Shown: positions 53,854-63,616, counted from the stretch's first letter. The stretch is DNA of 64,000 nucleotides from an uncultured Veillonella sp. (GCA_900538355.1 UPXS01000005.1:71130-135129); one strand, 5' to 3'. Notes: generated from the letters alone by a model not told the origin. Translations and numbers: made by a program.

Positions 53854-54994
53854 ATGTACAACCAATATAGGCGATAATAAACTTAACCTTCTGCTTGCGC
53901 ATTCTATCATCATCAGCAATTTTGAGTCGATTTGCAAGGAACCGTTTATCCCGAATTTGTAATAACAAATGTTTAATACGCTCTTGGCTTTCATTAGCAG
54001 TACATTCGTCACAATCAGATGTGAGTGTAGCTTGCTGCATGAAAATACGACGGTGTAATTTGCGCATTTGAATCTTAATATTATTATGTACAAATGCACT
54101 TTGCCACTGTTTCCGAGAATCAAAGTACATATACAGATATCTAGGAATATTCATAACCAAGAAGGAAATGATAAAAATCCCTAAAGAAATCAAGAAATAT
54201 GTAGAGAATGAGAACTCTAAGGTTTCTGTAGGCAAGTAGTGATGCAAGATAATAAAGGTAATCCACACGCCGATTGGCAATAAGAGAACGGCCGCAATAT
54301 CAATAGAACGAAGCCAGCTAGTACGGGTTGGTACATCCGGTACAGTGAATGTATCTACTGGGTCATGGAACGCATAGTAATCTAACTGTAAAACAGATTG
54401 ACTAGTACGCGGGTTCCCCAATAGAACAGGACCATTACTACCGATATGTCGTTCAGGTAAAGGTATGAATTTTTTTACTTGTGTATTCGGTAATAGATCG
54501 AACTGGATAATCCCCTTTTTCTCAAAACGCATAGTAGATCCCTTCTCACCTAGTGCAATAGGATTAAAGAATATACCAAAGAGACTGAGGCACCAGTTAC
54601 CTAATAAGTGTAGGATAGAGTTTAAAATAAACCCACCTGTATCTATATTATTTGTGTCGAGACGGATTGCAAAGGATGATGAGTAATCATCAAACCATAA
54701 ATCCTCTAAGGTGAATTCCACATTGATCACATTCCCCCATTTAGTAATAATGGATAGGAATATTTGATTGTTTGGCTCAAATTCAAAGGTTACCGCGTAA
54801 AAGAGCCAATGATTGCGAAGAGCAGCCCGTAACATACGATTGACTGTGTCTTCTTCTATATATAGTAAACGATGGTCGAACAAGTCTTGTTCTAATGGAG
54901 CCTTTTCTATAGTAGGCACCTTATCCACCGCTGTATCACGATCAGATAATGCTTCATCCACCAACGCTCGTAATTTGGTGAAGATCTTAGTCAT
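53825..54994 (-). CDS. Unrecognised membrane protein with two central and one C-terminal helix
   Basis: I do not recognise this 389-residue protein. The first 215 residues are mainly soluble with strand-rich segments (LFYAVTFEFEPNNQIFLSII). Two membrane helices lie at about 232-252 (IDIAAVLLLPIGVWITFII) and 265-288 (YFLISLGIFIISFLVMNIP), then a charged region with a CDEC motif (TSDCDECTANES) and a C-terminal helix (FIIAYIGCTLIELMLLM). The N-terminal part could be an SRPBCC- or TIM44-like domain, but this is only a guess. Its stop codon lies in a 22-bp duplication. Confidence 0.78.
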   Translation of the reverse strand: MTKIFTKLRALVDEALSDRDTAVDKVPTIEKAPLEQDLFDHRLLYIEEDTVNRMLRAALRNHWLFYAVTFEFEPNNQIFLSIITKWGNVINVEFTLEDLWFDDYSSSFAIRLDTNNIDTGGFILNSILHLLGNWCLSLFGIFFNPIALGEKGSTMRFEKKGIIQFDLLPNTQVKKFIPLPERHIGSNGPVLLGNPRTSQSVLQLDYYAFHDPVDTFTVPDVPTRTSWLRSIDIAAVLLLPIGVWITFIILHHYLPTETLEFSFSTYFLISLGIFIISFLVMNIPRYLYMYFDSRKQWQSAFVHNNIKIQMRKLHRRIFMQQATLTSDCDECTANESQERIKHLLLQIRDKRFLANRLKIADDDRMRKQKVKFIIAYIGCTLIELMLLMN

Positions 54995-55206
54995 AACCCC
55001 TCCAAGGGCAACAAAAAATAGCTTTTGATATACAAATTATACCATATATTGCATGATTTATCGATAAAAGACTACTACATATACTATTAAATATAGGCAT
55101 ACATAAAGCCCCTTTTACATAGCAAAAGGAGCTTTATTACTGTAGTTTAATATTCAACCTATTATAAGTTAATAGTTATAATAGATAATTTAACTGATAT
55201 TTATTT

Positions 55207-58200
55207 TTATTGAATACTTGCCATAGATAGGTAGCAATATTCATAGAAATGACCACGAAGCGCAATCAATTCTTCATAAGTTCCATCTTCTATAATTTGA
55301 CCTTTATCCATAAATAAGATACGGTCCATTTGCTCTAATCCTTCTAACTGATGTGTAATGTATAAGCATGTTTTATCCTTTACATATTCCATCAAATCGC
55401 GATGTAAAGCCTTTCTCGTTACTTGATCTAAACCTTCTAATGGTTCATCCAATAAAACGATTTGTGGATTTCGCAAGAATAATCGAGCTAATGCAACCCT
55501 TTGTCGTTCACCACCACTTAAGCCATGACCACCACTACCAACAATCGTATTAAGACCTGCTAGCAATCTATCCACTACAGAGCGCAAGGAAGCACGATCG
55601 ATAGCTCGCTCTAAATCAGCGGCTAAAGCATCCGGCCTAGCTAGTCGAATATTATCCTCAAAAGATGCATGGAAGATATACGTATCTTGTGTAATAGTTC
55701 CCAACGCATTACGCCATGTATCAATGGAAATATCCTTTAATTCTACGTCACCTACATGTATGGAACCACCATAATCATATAAACGCTCAAGCATATTAAA
55801 TAATGTAGTCTTACCAGAGCCACTAGCACCAACGATGGCAACGGATTGCCCTTGTTTAATGTCTAATCTAAGATGTTCATAAATACAACGCTCCTGATTA
55901 TAACCAAAAGATACATCAGTAAAGGTAATATCTCGATTAGCATTGAATGGTTTTGGTGCCTTTGGGTCTACCACAGGCATTAGCTCATTGGCGAGTGCCA
56001 TGAGACGACTCGTAGCAACCTTGCTTTCAGCACCATGATGAACGGCAGCAATCATGGGTTGTAACGCTTCAAACCAAGCTTGTGTACCAATGGCAGCAAC
56101 CGCTACCATAACACTAGCCCAAGCGCCGGTCAAAGCATTAGCTGCCAATATGGCTACAATGACAACCGTAATTTGCACACCACCTAGGAACAGTGTATTC
56201 CCTAAGTTCATGCCGCGCTCAATAACACTCTTATTAGCGTCCACAGTATGCATCATATGTTGAATACGATGATAGACTAAATCTTCATTACCATAGCTAA
56301 TGACATCCTCTAAGCTGTCCATAGTATCACTTAATAGTGATTTATACTCTCCTTGTTGCGGTCCAATCGCAGTCAATGATTGTTTATTATGAGCATATAC
56401 AACTAAAGGCAATACCAAACCTAATATTAGGGCCGACAAAACTATAGGCGTAACCAAAGTGCTATCAATCGTAGAAACACCATAGGCTACTAAAACAGTT
56501 AAAGCAATGGCTGCTACAGGAGGAATTAATGTGCGCAAGTAGAAGAATTGTAATACCTCTATATCCCCCATAATACGGCCTAAGATATCCCCAGCACCAA
56601 AGCGTTTAAGAATAGCCGGTGCCAATGGTTCCAAATGAGCATAGAACCATACACGCAAACCATATAATCCTTGAAATGCCATCCGATGAGATGTATAACG
56701 CTCAAAATAGCGACATACGGCACGGCTAACACCGAAGAATCGAACCCCTACAATAGCAAGGCTCAAATAGGTAAGGCCTGGTTGCAATGCAGCTGAGGCC
56801 AATAACCATGCAGACACAGTTAAAAGCCCTACATTCATGAACACTGTTAAGAATGTAAAAATCAAAGCTAATACTAAAGACCACTTTGCAGGACTTAATA
56901 CAGAGAATAATAAACGCCATCCTTGTAAGCCCATATTAGACGTTGACACTCCAGATGTATGTGTATCGTTTCCGCTTATATAAGCACCTTTTTTATCAAC
57001 AGGAATTGAATGATCTAGCTCATCTCTATCTTGAATATTAAATGATTTTCCTGTTTGCAACTGCGCTTCAATAGTTGAAGAAAATTTGCCTAAACCAGAG
57101 GTTATAAGGTCTTTAAAATATCCCTCTATCGCAATAAGCTCTTCATAAGAACCTTGTTGAATAATGCTCCCCTGTTTTAAAACGTATAACGTAGAAGCCC
57201 AGTGCATCGTTTGTAGGCGATGGCCAATAATAATGACGATTTTATTCTCCATCAAACGTTGGATAGCACTACTTATAATAGCTTCTGTTTTTACATCAAG
57301 ATGTGCCGTTACCTCATCGAGAATTAACACTTGCCCTTTTCGTAAGAACGCACGTGCTAAGGCAACCCGTTGACGTTCGCCACCACTAAGACCTAAGCCA
57401 CCTTCACCAATAATCGTATCAAGACCTTCTTGTTGTCTATTAATCACATCGAGTAGCTGTACTTCTTTACATGCCTCTATAATCTCTTCATCACTTACAT
57501 CCATTCCAAAGGATATTACATCGCGTAAGGTTCCTTTCATGATATGTGGATGTTGGGATACATAGGTGATTTGTTGACGCCACCAATCAATATCGATGTC
57601 GCAAACATCAAGACCATCGATGGCAACAGTACCTTTAGGAGCCGTCAAAAAGCCTCCAATAATATGAGCGATTGTAGATTTCCCTGCTCCACTTTCACCA
57701 ACAAGCATAATCGGAGAATTGCGTTTAGCCTCTAATGAAATATGTTGTACCCCATTTTCACTACCTTCATAGGTAAAGGTTAAATCCTTAATTTCAATAG
57801 CTTGTATAGATCCTTGAAGTTTAGATTGCCCACCTACAGGTAATGATGGCTGACGATTCATAAACTCTTCGTATTTTAAAAGGGAGGTCTTCCCTGCCAT
57901 TCCCGTATGGAATGCAGCCCCCAGTTGTCTAAATGGCGTATAGAATTCTGGTGCTAATAGCAAAATAAAGAAGGCTGAAAAGAATGGAATCTCCCCATCT
58001 AATAGTGTTAAACCAAGGTATACCGCAATCAATGCCGTACTAATAGTGCTTACGAGCTCAAGAACTAGAGCAGATAAGAATGCCACACGCAACACACGCA
58101 AAGTAGAGTCTTTAAACTCTTCAGATAAACGACCAATGACCTTGATTTGATCCTTCGCACGGCCAAAGAGTTTTAATGTGGTGATACCTTGCAATACATC

Positions 58201-58791
58201 GAGGAAATGCCCAGATAAGAAACTCATACGTTCCCACTGTTCTTTATTGAGGCGATCTGCTTGCTTGCCGATTAAGATCATAAAGAATGGAATCAATGGT
58301 ACTGTAACAATTAGAATGATACCAATTATAGGCAATGTATCTACAATTACAATGCCCATGATAAGAGGAATCATAATAGCATATAAAATTTGCGGAATAT
58401 ATCGAGCTACGTAAGCATCTACTTGCTCTAATCCATCTGTAAGCATATGGATTACATCGCCGTGGCGCTCCTTATGTTGAACACCTAGCTTAAACATATG
58501 TGCTAAAGCTCGTTTTCTAAAGGTTGCTTTTACTGCACTACCCAATCGGTTGGCTACAGATTCTTGCACGTAGTGTGCTAGTAACCTCACAATAATAGCA
58601 ATCCCCAAATAGATAATGGTATACCTTTCATCATGTAAGGTATTTTCAGAGAAAATAAAATTATTAATTAAAGTTCCAAAGAACCAAGCTTGCCCAACAA
58701 TAGATAGACTTTCAACTAAACAAGTTAAGCCTAGTAATAAAAGCTGACCTTTATGTTCTAGCAACGCTTTAAAGGCGGTACGCTGTATCAT
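55207..58791 (-). CDS. cydDC: Fused CydD-CydC ABC transporter for cytochrome bd assembly
   Basis: CydDC exports thiols (cysteine/glutathione) or otherwise supports haem insertion into cytochrome bd oxidase. In E. coli it is two proteins; here one 1194-residue chain carries both. Residues 1 to about 560: a six-helix domain and an ATPase with Walker A GESGAGKST, signature LSGGERQRVALARAF and LILDEVTAHLD. After a linker (about 570-625), residues about 630-1194: a second six-helix domain and ATPase with GASGSGKTT, LSGGERQRVALARLF and VLLDEPLEGLD. Both ATP sites look intact. It follows cydAB after a terminator. Confidence 0.94.
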   Translation of the reverse strand: MIQRTAFKALLEHKGQLLLLGLTCLVESLSIVGQAWFFGTLINNFIFSENTLHDERYTIIYLGIAIIVRLLAHYVQESVANRLGSAVKATFRKRALAHMFKLGVQHKERHGDVIHMLTDGLEQVDAYVARYIPQILYAIMIPLIMGIVIVDTLPIIGIILIVTVPLIPFFMILIGKQADRLNKEQWERMSFLSGHFLDVLQGITTLKLFGRAKDQIKVIGRLSEEFKDSTLRVLRVAFLSALVLELVSTISTALIAVYLGLTLLDGEIPFFSAFFILLLAPEFYTPFRQLGAAFHTGMAGKTSLLKYEEFMNRQPSLPVGGQSKLQGSIQAIEIKDLTFTYEGSENGVQHISLEAKRNSPIMLVGESGAGKSTIAHIIGGFLTAPKGTVAIDGLDVCDIDIDWWRQQITYVSQHPHIMKGTLRDVISFGMDVSDEEIIEACKEVQLLDVINRQQEGLDTIIGEGGLGLSGGERQRVALARAFLRKGQVLILDEVTAHLDVKTEAIISSAIQRLMENKIVIIIGHRLQTMHWASTLYVLKQGSIIQQGSYEELIAIEGYFKDLITSGLGKFSSTIEAQLQTGKSFNIQDRDELDHSIPVDKKGAYISGNDTHTSGVSTSNMGLQGWRLLFSVLSPAKWSLVLALIFTFLTVFMNVGLLTVSAWLLASAALQPGLTYLSLAIVGVRFFGVSRAVCRYFERYTSHRMAFQGLYGLRVWFYAHLEPLAPAILKRFGAGDILGRIMGDIEVLQFFYLRTLIPPVAAIALTVLVAYGVSTIDSTLVTPIVLSALILGLVLPLVVYAHNKQSLTAIGPQQGEYKSLLSDTMDSLEDVISYGNEDLVYHRIQHMMHTVDANKSVIERGMNLGNTLFLGGVQITVVIVAILAANALTGAWASVMVAVAAIGTQAWFEALQPMIAAVHHGAESKVATSRLMALANELMPVVDPKAPKPFNANRDITFTDVSFGYNQERCIYEHLRLDIKQGQSVAIVGASGSGKTTLFNMLERLYDYGGSIHVGDVELKDISIDTWRNALGTITQDTYIFHASFEDNIRLARPDALAADLERAIDRASLRSVVDRLLAGLNTIVGSGGHGLSGGERQRVALARLFLRNPQIVLLDEPLEGLDQVTRKALHRDLMEYVKDKTCLYITHQLEGLEQMDRILFMDKGQIIEDGTYEELIALRGHFYEYCYLSMASIQ

Positions 58792-58899
58792 AGTATCCCC
58801 TATGGTAAATATAGTTAATATAAAAAATCATATGAATTTAGAATTCGATATATACGATCAAATGAATCTAAATTTATCAATATTATATTCATCTTACCA

Positions 58900-58931
58900 C
58901 AAAAAAGAGGCGTGCCGCTACGACACGCCTC
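58900..58931 (-). terminator. Intrinsic terminator after cydB
   Basis: GAGGCGTG and CACGCCTC form the stem of a GC-rich hairpin followed on the minus strand by TTTTTT. It separates cydAB from cydDC. Confidence 0.92.
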
Positions 58932-58980
58932 ACATTGAGACCTAAATTTTATAACTCACGAGAGTTATAAAGCTATTCTA

Positions 58981-60000
58981 TTAATAGTGTAAGTCTTTTT
59001 CAGATACACGATGACGGAATGTCCAGTATACCCAGATTTGGTAAGCCAATACGATTGGCACAAATACGAAGGCTACACAAGTCATCAATGTCAATGTGTA
59101 AGTAGAGTTACCAGCATTTGCAATAGTTAAGCTCCAATCAGGATTCAAAGAAGAAACCATGATACGAGGGAACAAACCAGCAAAGTAAGCAGCTGTTACA
59201 GAAATAACAGTTAAGGAGCTAAATACAAAGCCCCATTTTGTATTGCGAGTACGTGCAGCCCCCCAAGAAATGAGGAAGAACACGATTGCTAATGCAAAGC
59301 ACACGATCGCCAATACAGAGTTGAACAAGTCAGTACATACATATGTAGCTGCTACCAACACTAAAGCACCGATTGCTGTAGGAACACCAACTACCAAAGA
59401 AGCTGCACGAGCGCGTTCGGAAACAGCACCAGCTGTTTTGATAGAAGTGAACAAGCCACCATGGTATGTGAATACCAAGATAAATGCAATACCGCAAAGT
59501 ACTGTATATGGGCTTAATAAATCAAAGAATGTTCCTACATATGTCATGCTTGCATCAATTGGAGTACCTTGAATCAAGTTACCAACTGTAACGCCCCACA
59601 ATAATGCAGGAATCAAGGAACCAAAGAAAATGCAGTAGTCAAAAGTTTTACGCCATAACAAGTTAGGGCTCTTGGAGCGGAATTCAAAAGATACGCCACG
59701 GATAATAAGAGCCGCAAGCATTAAGAATAACGCTAAATAGAAACCACTAAACAATGTAGCATATACATGAGGGAAGGATGCAAATAAGGCACCACCTGCA
59801 GTAATCATCCATACCTCGTTACCATCCCAAACAGGACCCAAGGCATTGATCATTTGACGACGTTCTACGTCAGTTTTACCGATGAATGGTAATAAAATAC
59901 CAGTACCATAGTCAAAACCTTCTAATAAGAAGAAGCCAGCGAATAGTACAGTAATTAAAATAAACCATACCACTTCAAGGTTATTAAAAATTAATTCCAT
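58981..60000 (-). CDS. cydB: Cytochrome bd ubiquinol/menaquinol oxidase subunit II
   Basis: CydB is the structural partner of CydA in the bd oxidase, which reduces oxygen to water. The 339-residue product has about eight membrane helices, with FLLEGFDYGTGILLPFIGKTDVERRQMINALGPVWDGNEVW at residues 25-65 (the typical CydB start), and GVSFEFRSKSPN. It overlaps cydA by ten bases. In an anaerobe it probably serves to remove oxygen. Confidence 0.96.
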   Translation of the reverse strand: MELIFNNLEVVWFILITVLFAGFFLLEGFDYGTGILLPFIGKTDVERRQMINALGPVWDGNEVWMITAGGALFASFPHVYATLFSGFYLALFLMLAALIIRGVSFEFRSKSPNLLWRKTFDYCIFFGSLIPALLWGVTVGNLIQGTPIDASMTYVGTFFDLLSPYTVLCGIAFILVFTYHGGLFTSIKTAGAVSERARAASLVVGVPTAIGALVLVAATYVCTDLFNSVLAIVCFALAIVFFLISWGAARTRNTKWGFVFSSLTVISVTAAYFAGLFPRIMVSSLNPDWSLTIANAGNSTYTLTLMTCVAFVFVPIVLAYQIWVYWTFRHRVSEKDLHY

Positions 60001-61379
60001 AATCTCGCCTCCTCTTTTTCAACTACATCGTGAGATGGGTTACCATCTGGACCTTTTTTGATGTGTTCTACAGCAAGGTAGAGAGCTGCGATAGCTGCTA
60101 CGATGTACACAATGGTAAAGCCAATGATAGTAGTCATAATTTCTGGAGCTGTAACGGCTTTAGAAGCACCGTCTGCAGTTAATTGCAAGCCATATACAAG
60201 CCATGGTTGACGACCTGCTTCTGCTACAAACCAACCTGTGGAATGAGCAATGAATGGCAATGGCAATGTCCAGAACATAATTTTTAAGAATGTGCGATTG
60301 CCAACTAATTTGTCTTTTGCATTAAGGATAAGACCTACGAATGCAACAAGTAACATAATGGAACCAGCTGCAACCATGATACGGAATGTCCAGAAGATTG
60401 CTGGAACATCTGGAATATAGTTACCAGGACCGTATTGAGCCTCGGATTTAGCTTGAAGATCTTTGATACCTTCTACTTTACCAGAAGTAAAGGAGTTTTG
60501 AGTCAAGAAGGACAAACCACCAGGGATTTCAAGTGCGCCAGTATTTTTTTGTGCTTTAGTATCAATGTTAGCCACTAAAGAGAATGGAGCTGGATCTTGT
60601 GTTTCCCACAATGCTTCCATAGCAGCCATTTTCATAGGTTGTACTTTTGTAATGTATTGACCTTGATGATGACCTGCCAAAGCGCCTAAAGTACCGAATA
60701 CAAGAGCAATAACCATGCCCCATTTAGCGGAACGACGGTAGAAGTCTGTCGCATTGTTGCGCAATAAGTGCCATGCACTGATGGCCATGATAATTACGCC
60801 TGCTGTTAATAAACCATTCAACACGATATGGAAGAATTGGCCTGGTACATAACCATTTTGAACAATTGTTAAGAAATTGTCCATTTCTGCACGGCCATTG
60901 CGGATTACATAACCTACAGGATGTTGCATGAAGGAGTTTGCTACAAGGATCCAGAATGCAGATAGGTTTGTACCTAATGCCACCAACGTAGCTACAACGG
61001 CATGAACAGTTTTATTCAAGCGGTCCCAACCGAAGATCCATACACCCATGAATGTAGATTCCAAGAAAAATGCCATTAATGCTTCAAGGGCCAATGGAGC
61101 GCCGAAAATGTCACCCATAAAACGAGAATATTCTGCCCAGTTCATACCGAAATGGAATTCCTGAACAATACCAGTTACCACACCCATAGCAAAGTTAATT
61201 AGGAACAATTTGCCCCAGAACTTTGCCATTTTTTTGTATACTTCTTTACCAGTAGACACATATGTCCACTCTAAGATAGCTACAGTCACTGTCATGCCTA
61301 GTGTGAACGGCACAAACAACCAGTGATAGATAGATGTTAGCGCAAATTGTAATCGAGCTAAATCTACAGCTTCAAACAT
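59991..61379 (-). CDS. cydA: Cytochrome bd oxidase subunit I
   Basis: CydA holds the three haems and the quinol site. The 462-residue product has LARLQFALTSIYHWLFVPFTLG with the haem-ligand His at the N-terminus, FAMGVVTGIVQEFHFGMNW, ALEALMAFFLESTFMGVWIFGW, MQHPVGYVI and a C-terminal WFVAEAGRQPWLVYG. It is shorter than E. coli CydA (522), mainly because the Q-loop region is short. GGAGG precedes the ATG. It follows the Rrf2 regulator gene by 63 bases, likely in one transcript. Confidence 0.96.
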   Translation of the reverse strand: MFEAVDLARLQFALTSIYHWLFVPFTLGMTVTVAILEWTYVSTGKEVYKKMAKFWGKLFLINFAMGVVTGIVQEFHFGMNWAEYSRFMGDIFGAPLALEALMAFFLESTFMGVWIFGWDRLNKTVHAVVATLVALGTNLSAFWILVANSFMQHPVGYVIRNGRAEMDNFLTIVQNGYVPGQFFHIVLNGLLTAGVIIMAISAWHLLRNNATDFYRRSAKWGMVIALVFGTLGALAGHHQGQYITKVQPMKMAAMEALWETQDPAPFSLVANIDTKAQKNTGALEIPGGLSFLTQNSFTSGKVEGIKDLQAKSEAQYGPGNYIPDVPAIFWTFRIMVAAGSIMLLVAFVGLILNAKDKLVGNRTFLKIMFWTLPLPFIAHSTGWFVAEAGRQPWLVYGLQLTADGASKAVTAPEIMTTIIGFTIVYIVAAIAALYLAVEHIKKGPDGNPSHDVVEKEEARLWN

Positions 61380-61442
61380 GTGTTTTCCTCCTTAGAATAA
61401 AATACCTACATCACTTGATGAGCTTTTACTAAAAACCTTGTA

Positions 61443-61895
61443 TCATTGCGCTTGTGAATACGGCAACGCTTCAGCCTCAATCAACTGCTCACGTTGAGCA
61501 AGAGTTTTAAAGTTAACCTGCTCCAACTGATTAATTAATTGATCCTGAATCGTCCCCATAGCCTCATTGATAGCACAATGCCCCATACAAGACTTAGAGC
61601 AAGAACCTACATCATATAAACACCGTTGTAAATACGCATCCCCTTCTACCGCTCTAATTACATCGAGCAATGAAATCTCTTGAGGATCTCGATTGAGGGC
61701 AAACCCACCATCTACACCGCGAAAGGATTTCATAATCCCAGCTGCAATGAGACTACGCATAATCTTGAGCAAAAATCGTTCTGGAATCAATTCCTGCTCA
61801 GCCAATACAGAGCCAGTTATCTTCGTTCCCGAAGGTAGCAGCGCCATATGTAAGACCATGCGAAATGCATAATCCGTGGCCTGATTTAACTTCAT
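61443..61895 (-). CDS. Rrf2-family Fe-S transcriptional regulator
   Basis: Rrf2 regulators (IscR, NsrR, CymR and others) sense Fe-S status, NO, redox or cysteine. The 150-residue product, from the ATG at 61895 (AAAGGAG upstream), has the winged helix (GSVLAEQELIPERFLLKIMRSL, SFRGVDGGFALNRDP) and four cysteines, Cys92, 99, 103 and 107 (RCLYDVGSCSKSCMGHC), placed like the cluster-binding Cys of IscR and NsrR. A perfect palindrome over its own promoter suggests autoregulation. It lies just upstream of cydAB, so an oxygen- or NO-responsive control of the oxidase is plausible. Confidence 0.92.
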   Translation of the reverse strand: MKLNQATDYAFRMVLHMALLPSGTKITGSVLAEQELIPERFLLKIMRSLIAAGIMKSFRGVDGGFALNRDPQEISLLDVIRAVEGDAYLQRCLYDVGSCSKSCMGHCAINEAMGTIQDQLINQLEQVNFKTLAQREQLIEAEALPYSQAQ

Positions 61896-61940
61896 AAGGT
61901 CTCCTTTCTCGTGCACTCGGACAAACGTATTACTAAATCT

Positions 61941-61969
61941 AGTATAATCGAAATAAAACAATACTGCAA
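61941..61969 (-). promoter_or_regulatory. Sigma-70-type promoter of the Rrf2 gene (and probably cydAB)
   Basis: Minus-strand TTGCAG and TATACT with a 17-base spacer, about 45 bases upstream of the Rrf2 start. Confidence 0.75.
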
Positions 61970-61983
61970 TGGTATTGTTTTAT
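61953..61983. promoter_or_regulatory. Perfect 12-bp inverted repeat over the Rrf2 promoter (operator)
   Basis: ATAAAACAATAC-N7-GTATTGTTTTAT is perfect over both 12-base arms. The -35 box lies in its centre. Position and symmetry fit a repressor site, most simply for the Rrf2 protein itself. Confidence 0.7.
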
Positions 61984-62077
61984 CTATTGAGAATTAACAT
62001 ATATAGCTTTTAAGCTTATTAACTAGGTGTTATCTGAATATTTTATATTCTAAATATATTCTTATGAATGCTATTAT

Positions 62078-62108
62078 CAAAAAAAGACTGCCCACGAATG
62101 AGCAGTCT
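62078..62108 (-). terminator. Intrinsic terminator after moaB
   Basis: AGACTGC and GCAGTCT form the stem with a 10-base loop, followed on the minus strand by T7, just past the moaB stop. Confidence 0.9.
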
Positions 62109-62115
62109 AAATATA

Positions 62116-62610
62116 TTATTTTGTGATTTCTCGAACGAGATGAGCCATTTCAGGAATGATGAGTTTACTCATAGCTAATGTAACGGCACCTACAGAGCCT
62201 GGCACAGAGAACATCAATGTGTTATTGTTGACCCCCGCTTCTGCACGAGATGCCATCGCCTTAGTCCCAATATCCTCTGTATAGGACAAATATCTAAAGA
62301 TTTCACCAAAACCAGGGATATGTTTCTCATAGAGACTATTTGCCGCTTCAATTGTTACATCGCGCTTAGCAATCCCCGTACCACCTGTAGAGATGATAAC
62401 ATCAATAGATTCATCATTACACCATGGAATCATAGCATTTCTAATTTCATCGTAATCATCAATAACGATTTTACGATCTGCCACAACATGTTTTGCTTGT
62501 TCTAAAAATTCTTGTACTTTATTACCGCCCTTATCGGTTTCAAACGTGCGAGTATCAGAAACTGTTAAAATAGCAACGCGTAAAGGTCTTGCTACAACTT
62601 CGTAAGACAT
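62116..62610 (-). CDS. moaB: MoaB/MogA-family molybdopterin biosynthesis protein
   Basis: Members adenylylate molybdopterin or are paralogues of MogA in molybdenum cofactor synthesis. The product from the ATG at 62610 (AGGAGG upstream) is 164 residues with VAILTVSDTRTFETDKGGNKV, the TGGTGIAKRDVT motif and GFGEIFRYLSYTEDIGTKAMASRAEAG, as in MoaB. No other moa genes are in the window. It follows the deacetylase gene by eight bases, an unusual partner. Confidence 0.93.
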   Translation of the reverse strand: MSYEVVARPLRVAILTVSDTRTFETDKGGNKVQEFLEQAKHVVADRKIVIDDYDEIRNAMIPWCNDESIDVIISTGGTGIAKRDVTIEAANSLYEKHIPGFGEIFRYLSYTEDIGTKAMASRAEAGVNNNTLMFSVPGSVGAVTLAMSKLIIPEMAHLVREITK

Positions 62611-62618
62611 AATTCCTC

Positions 62619-63479
62619 CTAGAATAACGGAATAATAGATGCTAATTTCGGCCATCCATTATCACGTAAAAAATCACGTAATGCCCATGTGTAGTGAATA
62701 AATGGTGCACAATGTAGGCGCATCCAGAACGATAGATATGGTGTATCACCTTGGAATATAGCCAATCGATTTAAGGCATATAGATTATCTCCTGGTTGTA
62801 CTGTACCTGGTTGTACTGTGAAAGCCATTTTATAACCAGACTGTTTAGTTACATATTGAACAAGCATATCATTAAACCCACCAGGATATGCTAGATACTC
62901 AATAGGCTCACCCAAAATTCCCTCCAAAGAAGTCTTCCCACCAAGAAGAGCATCCGGTAATTCGGTAGGGTCAATTTTTGTTAAGATTTTATGATGATTT
63001 GTATGGCCTTGAATATCAAATCCACCCGCTTCCATTTGGTGCATTTGTTCTGTAGAAACAAAACCAGGCGTATTAGCTGCATCACTAATCATAAACAAGG
63101 TAGCCTTCATGTTGTATTCCTTTAAAATAGGCAATACATTTTTATAGTTATCTACATAGCCATCATCAAAGGTGATAACAATTGGCTTATTAGGTAATTC
63201 AGTACCATTTTCTAAATAATCATATAATTGAGCCAGCGTAATCGTGTTATATCCCTGATTATGTAGATATTCCATCTGTTCTCTAAACTGATCAACATGA
63301 AGCGTCAAAGCAGAATGCTTTTCATCATTCACTTGGTGATAGTTTAGTACAGGGACACCATAAATCTTATAATCAGTAGACAGCCCCCACATAACGCCAA
63401 AAGAGATAGCTAAAATTGCAATACATATTGCGAGAAAACATAATATTTTTTTAATACAGCTCTTGCCATATTTATACAT
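62619..63479 (-). CDS. Membrane-anchored polysaccharide deacetylase (CE4 family)
   Basis: CE4 enzymes remove acetyl groups from peptidoglycan or other polysaccharides outside the membrane. The 286-residue product has an N-terminal anchor (ILCFLAICIAILAISFGVMW), then the NodB domain: VPVLNYHQV, metal/catalytic motif TFDDGYVDNY (Asp-Asp), GHTNHH (the two metal His in H-x3-H form) and YPGGFND. The C-terminal part is shorter than in PgdA. It has a good promoter and heads a two-gene unit with moaB. Confidence 0.9.
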   Translation of the reverse strand: MYKYGKSCIKKILCFLAICIAILAISFGVMWGLSTDYKIYGVPVLNYHQVNDEKHSALTLHVDQFREQMEYLHNQGYNTITLAQLYDYLENGTELPNKPIVITFDDGYVDNYKNVLPILKEYNMKATLFMISDAANTPGFVSTEQMHQMEAGGFDIQGHTNHHKILTKIDPTELPDALLGGKTSLEGILGEPIEYLAYPGGFNDMLVQYVTKQSGYKMAFTVQPGTVQPGDNLYALNRLAIFQGDTPYLSFWMRLHCAPFIHYTWALRDFLRDNGWPKLASIIPLF

Positions 63480-63516
63480 ATAAACTAATCACTCCAATCC
63501 ACTTAAGCATATAATG

Positions 63517-63545
63517 AGAATATCACACATACCTAGTATTATCAA
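63517..63545 (-). promoter_or_regulatory. Sigma-70-type promoter of the deacetylase-moaB pair
   Basis: Minus-strand TTGATA and TATTCT with a 17-base spacer, about 38 bases upstream of the deacetylase start codon. Confidence 0.6.
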
Positions 63546-63616
63546 GAAAATCCCTCACAAGATATTCATATTAATTTATGAATGAAAATATTTATTAGTA
63601 ATATGCAAAAATAGAC

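Noticed and set aside
55106..55140. Terminator after cydDC
   Set aside because: An AAAGC...GCTTT hairpin with CCTTTT/AAAAGG is present, but no clear T-run follows on the minus strand; too weak to list.
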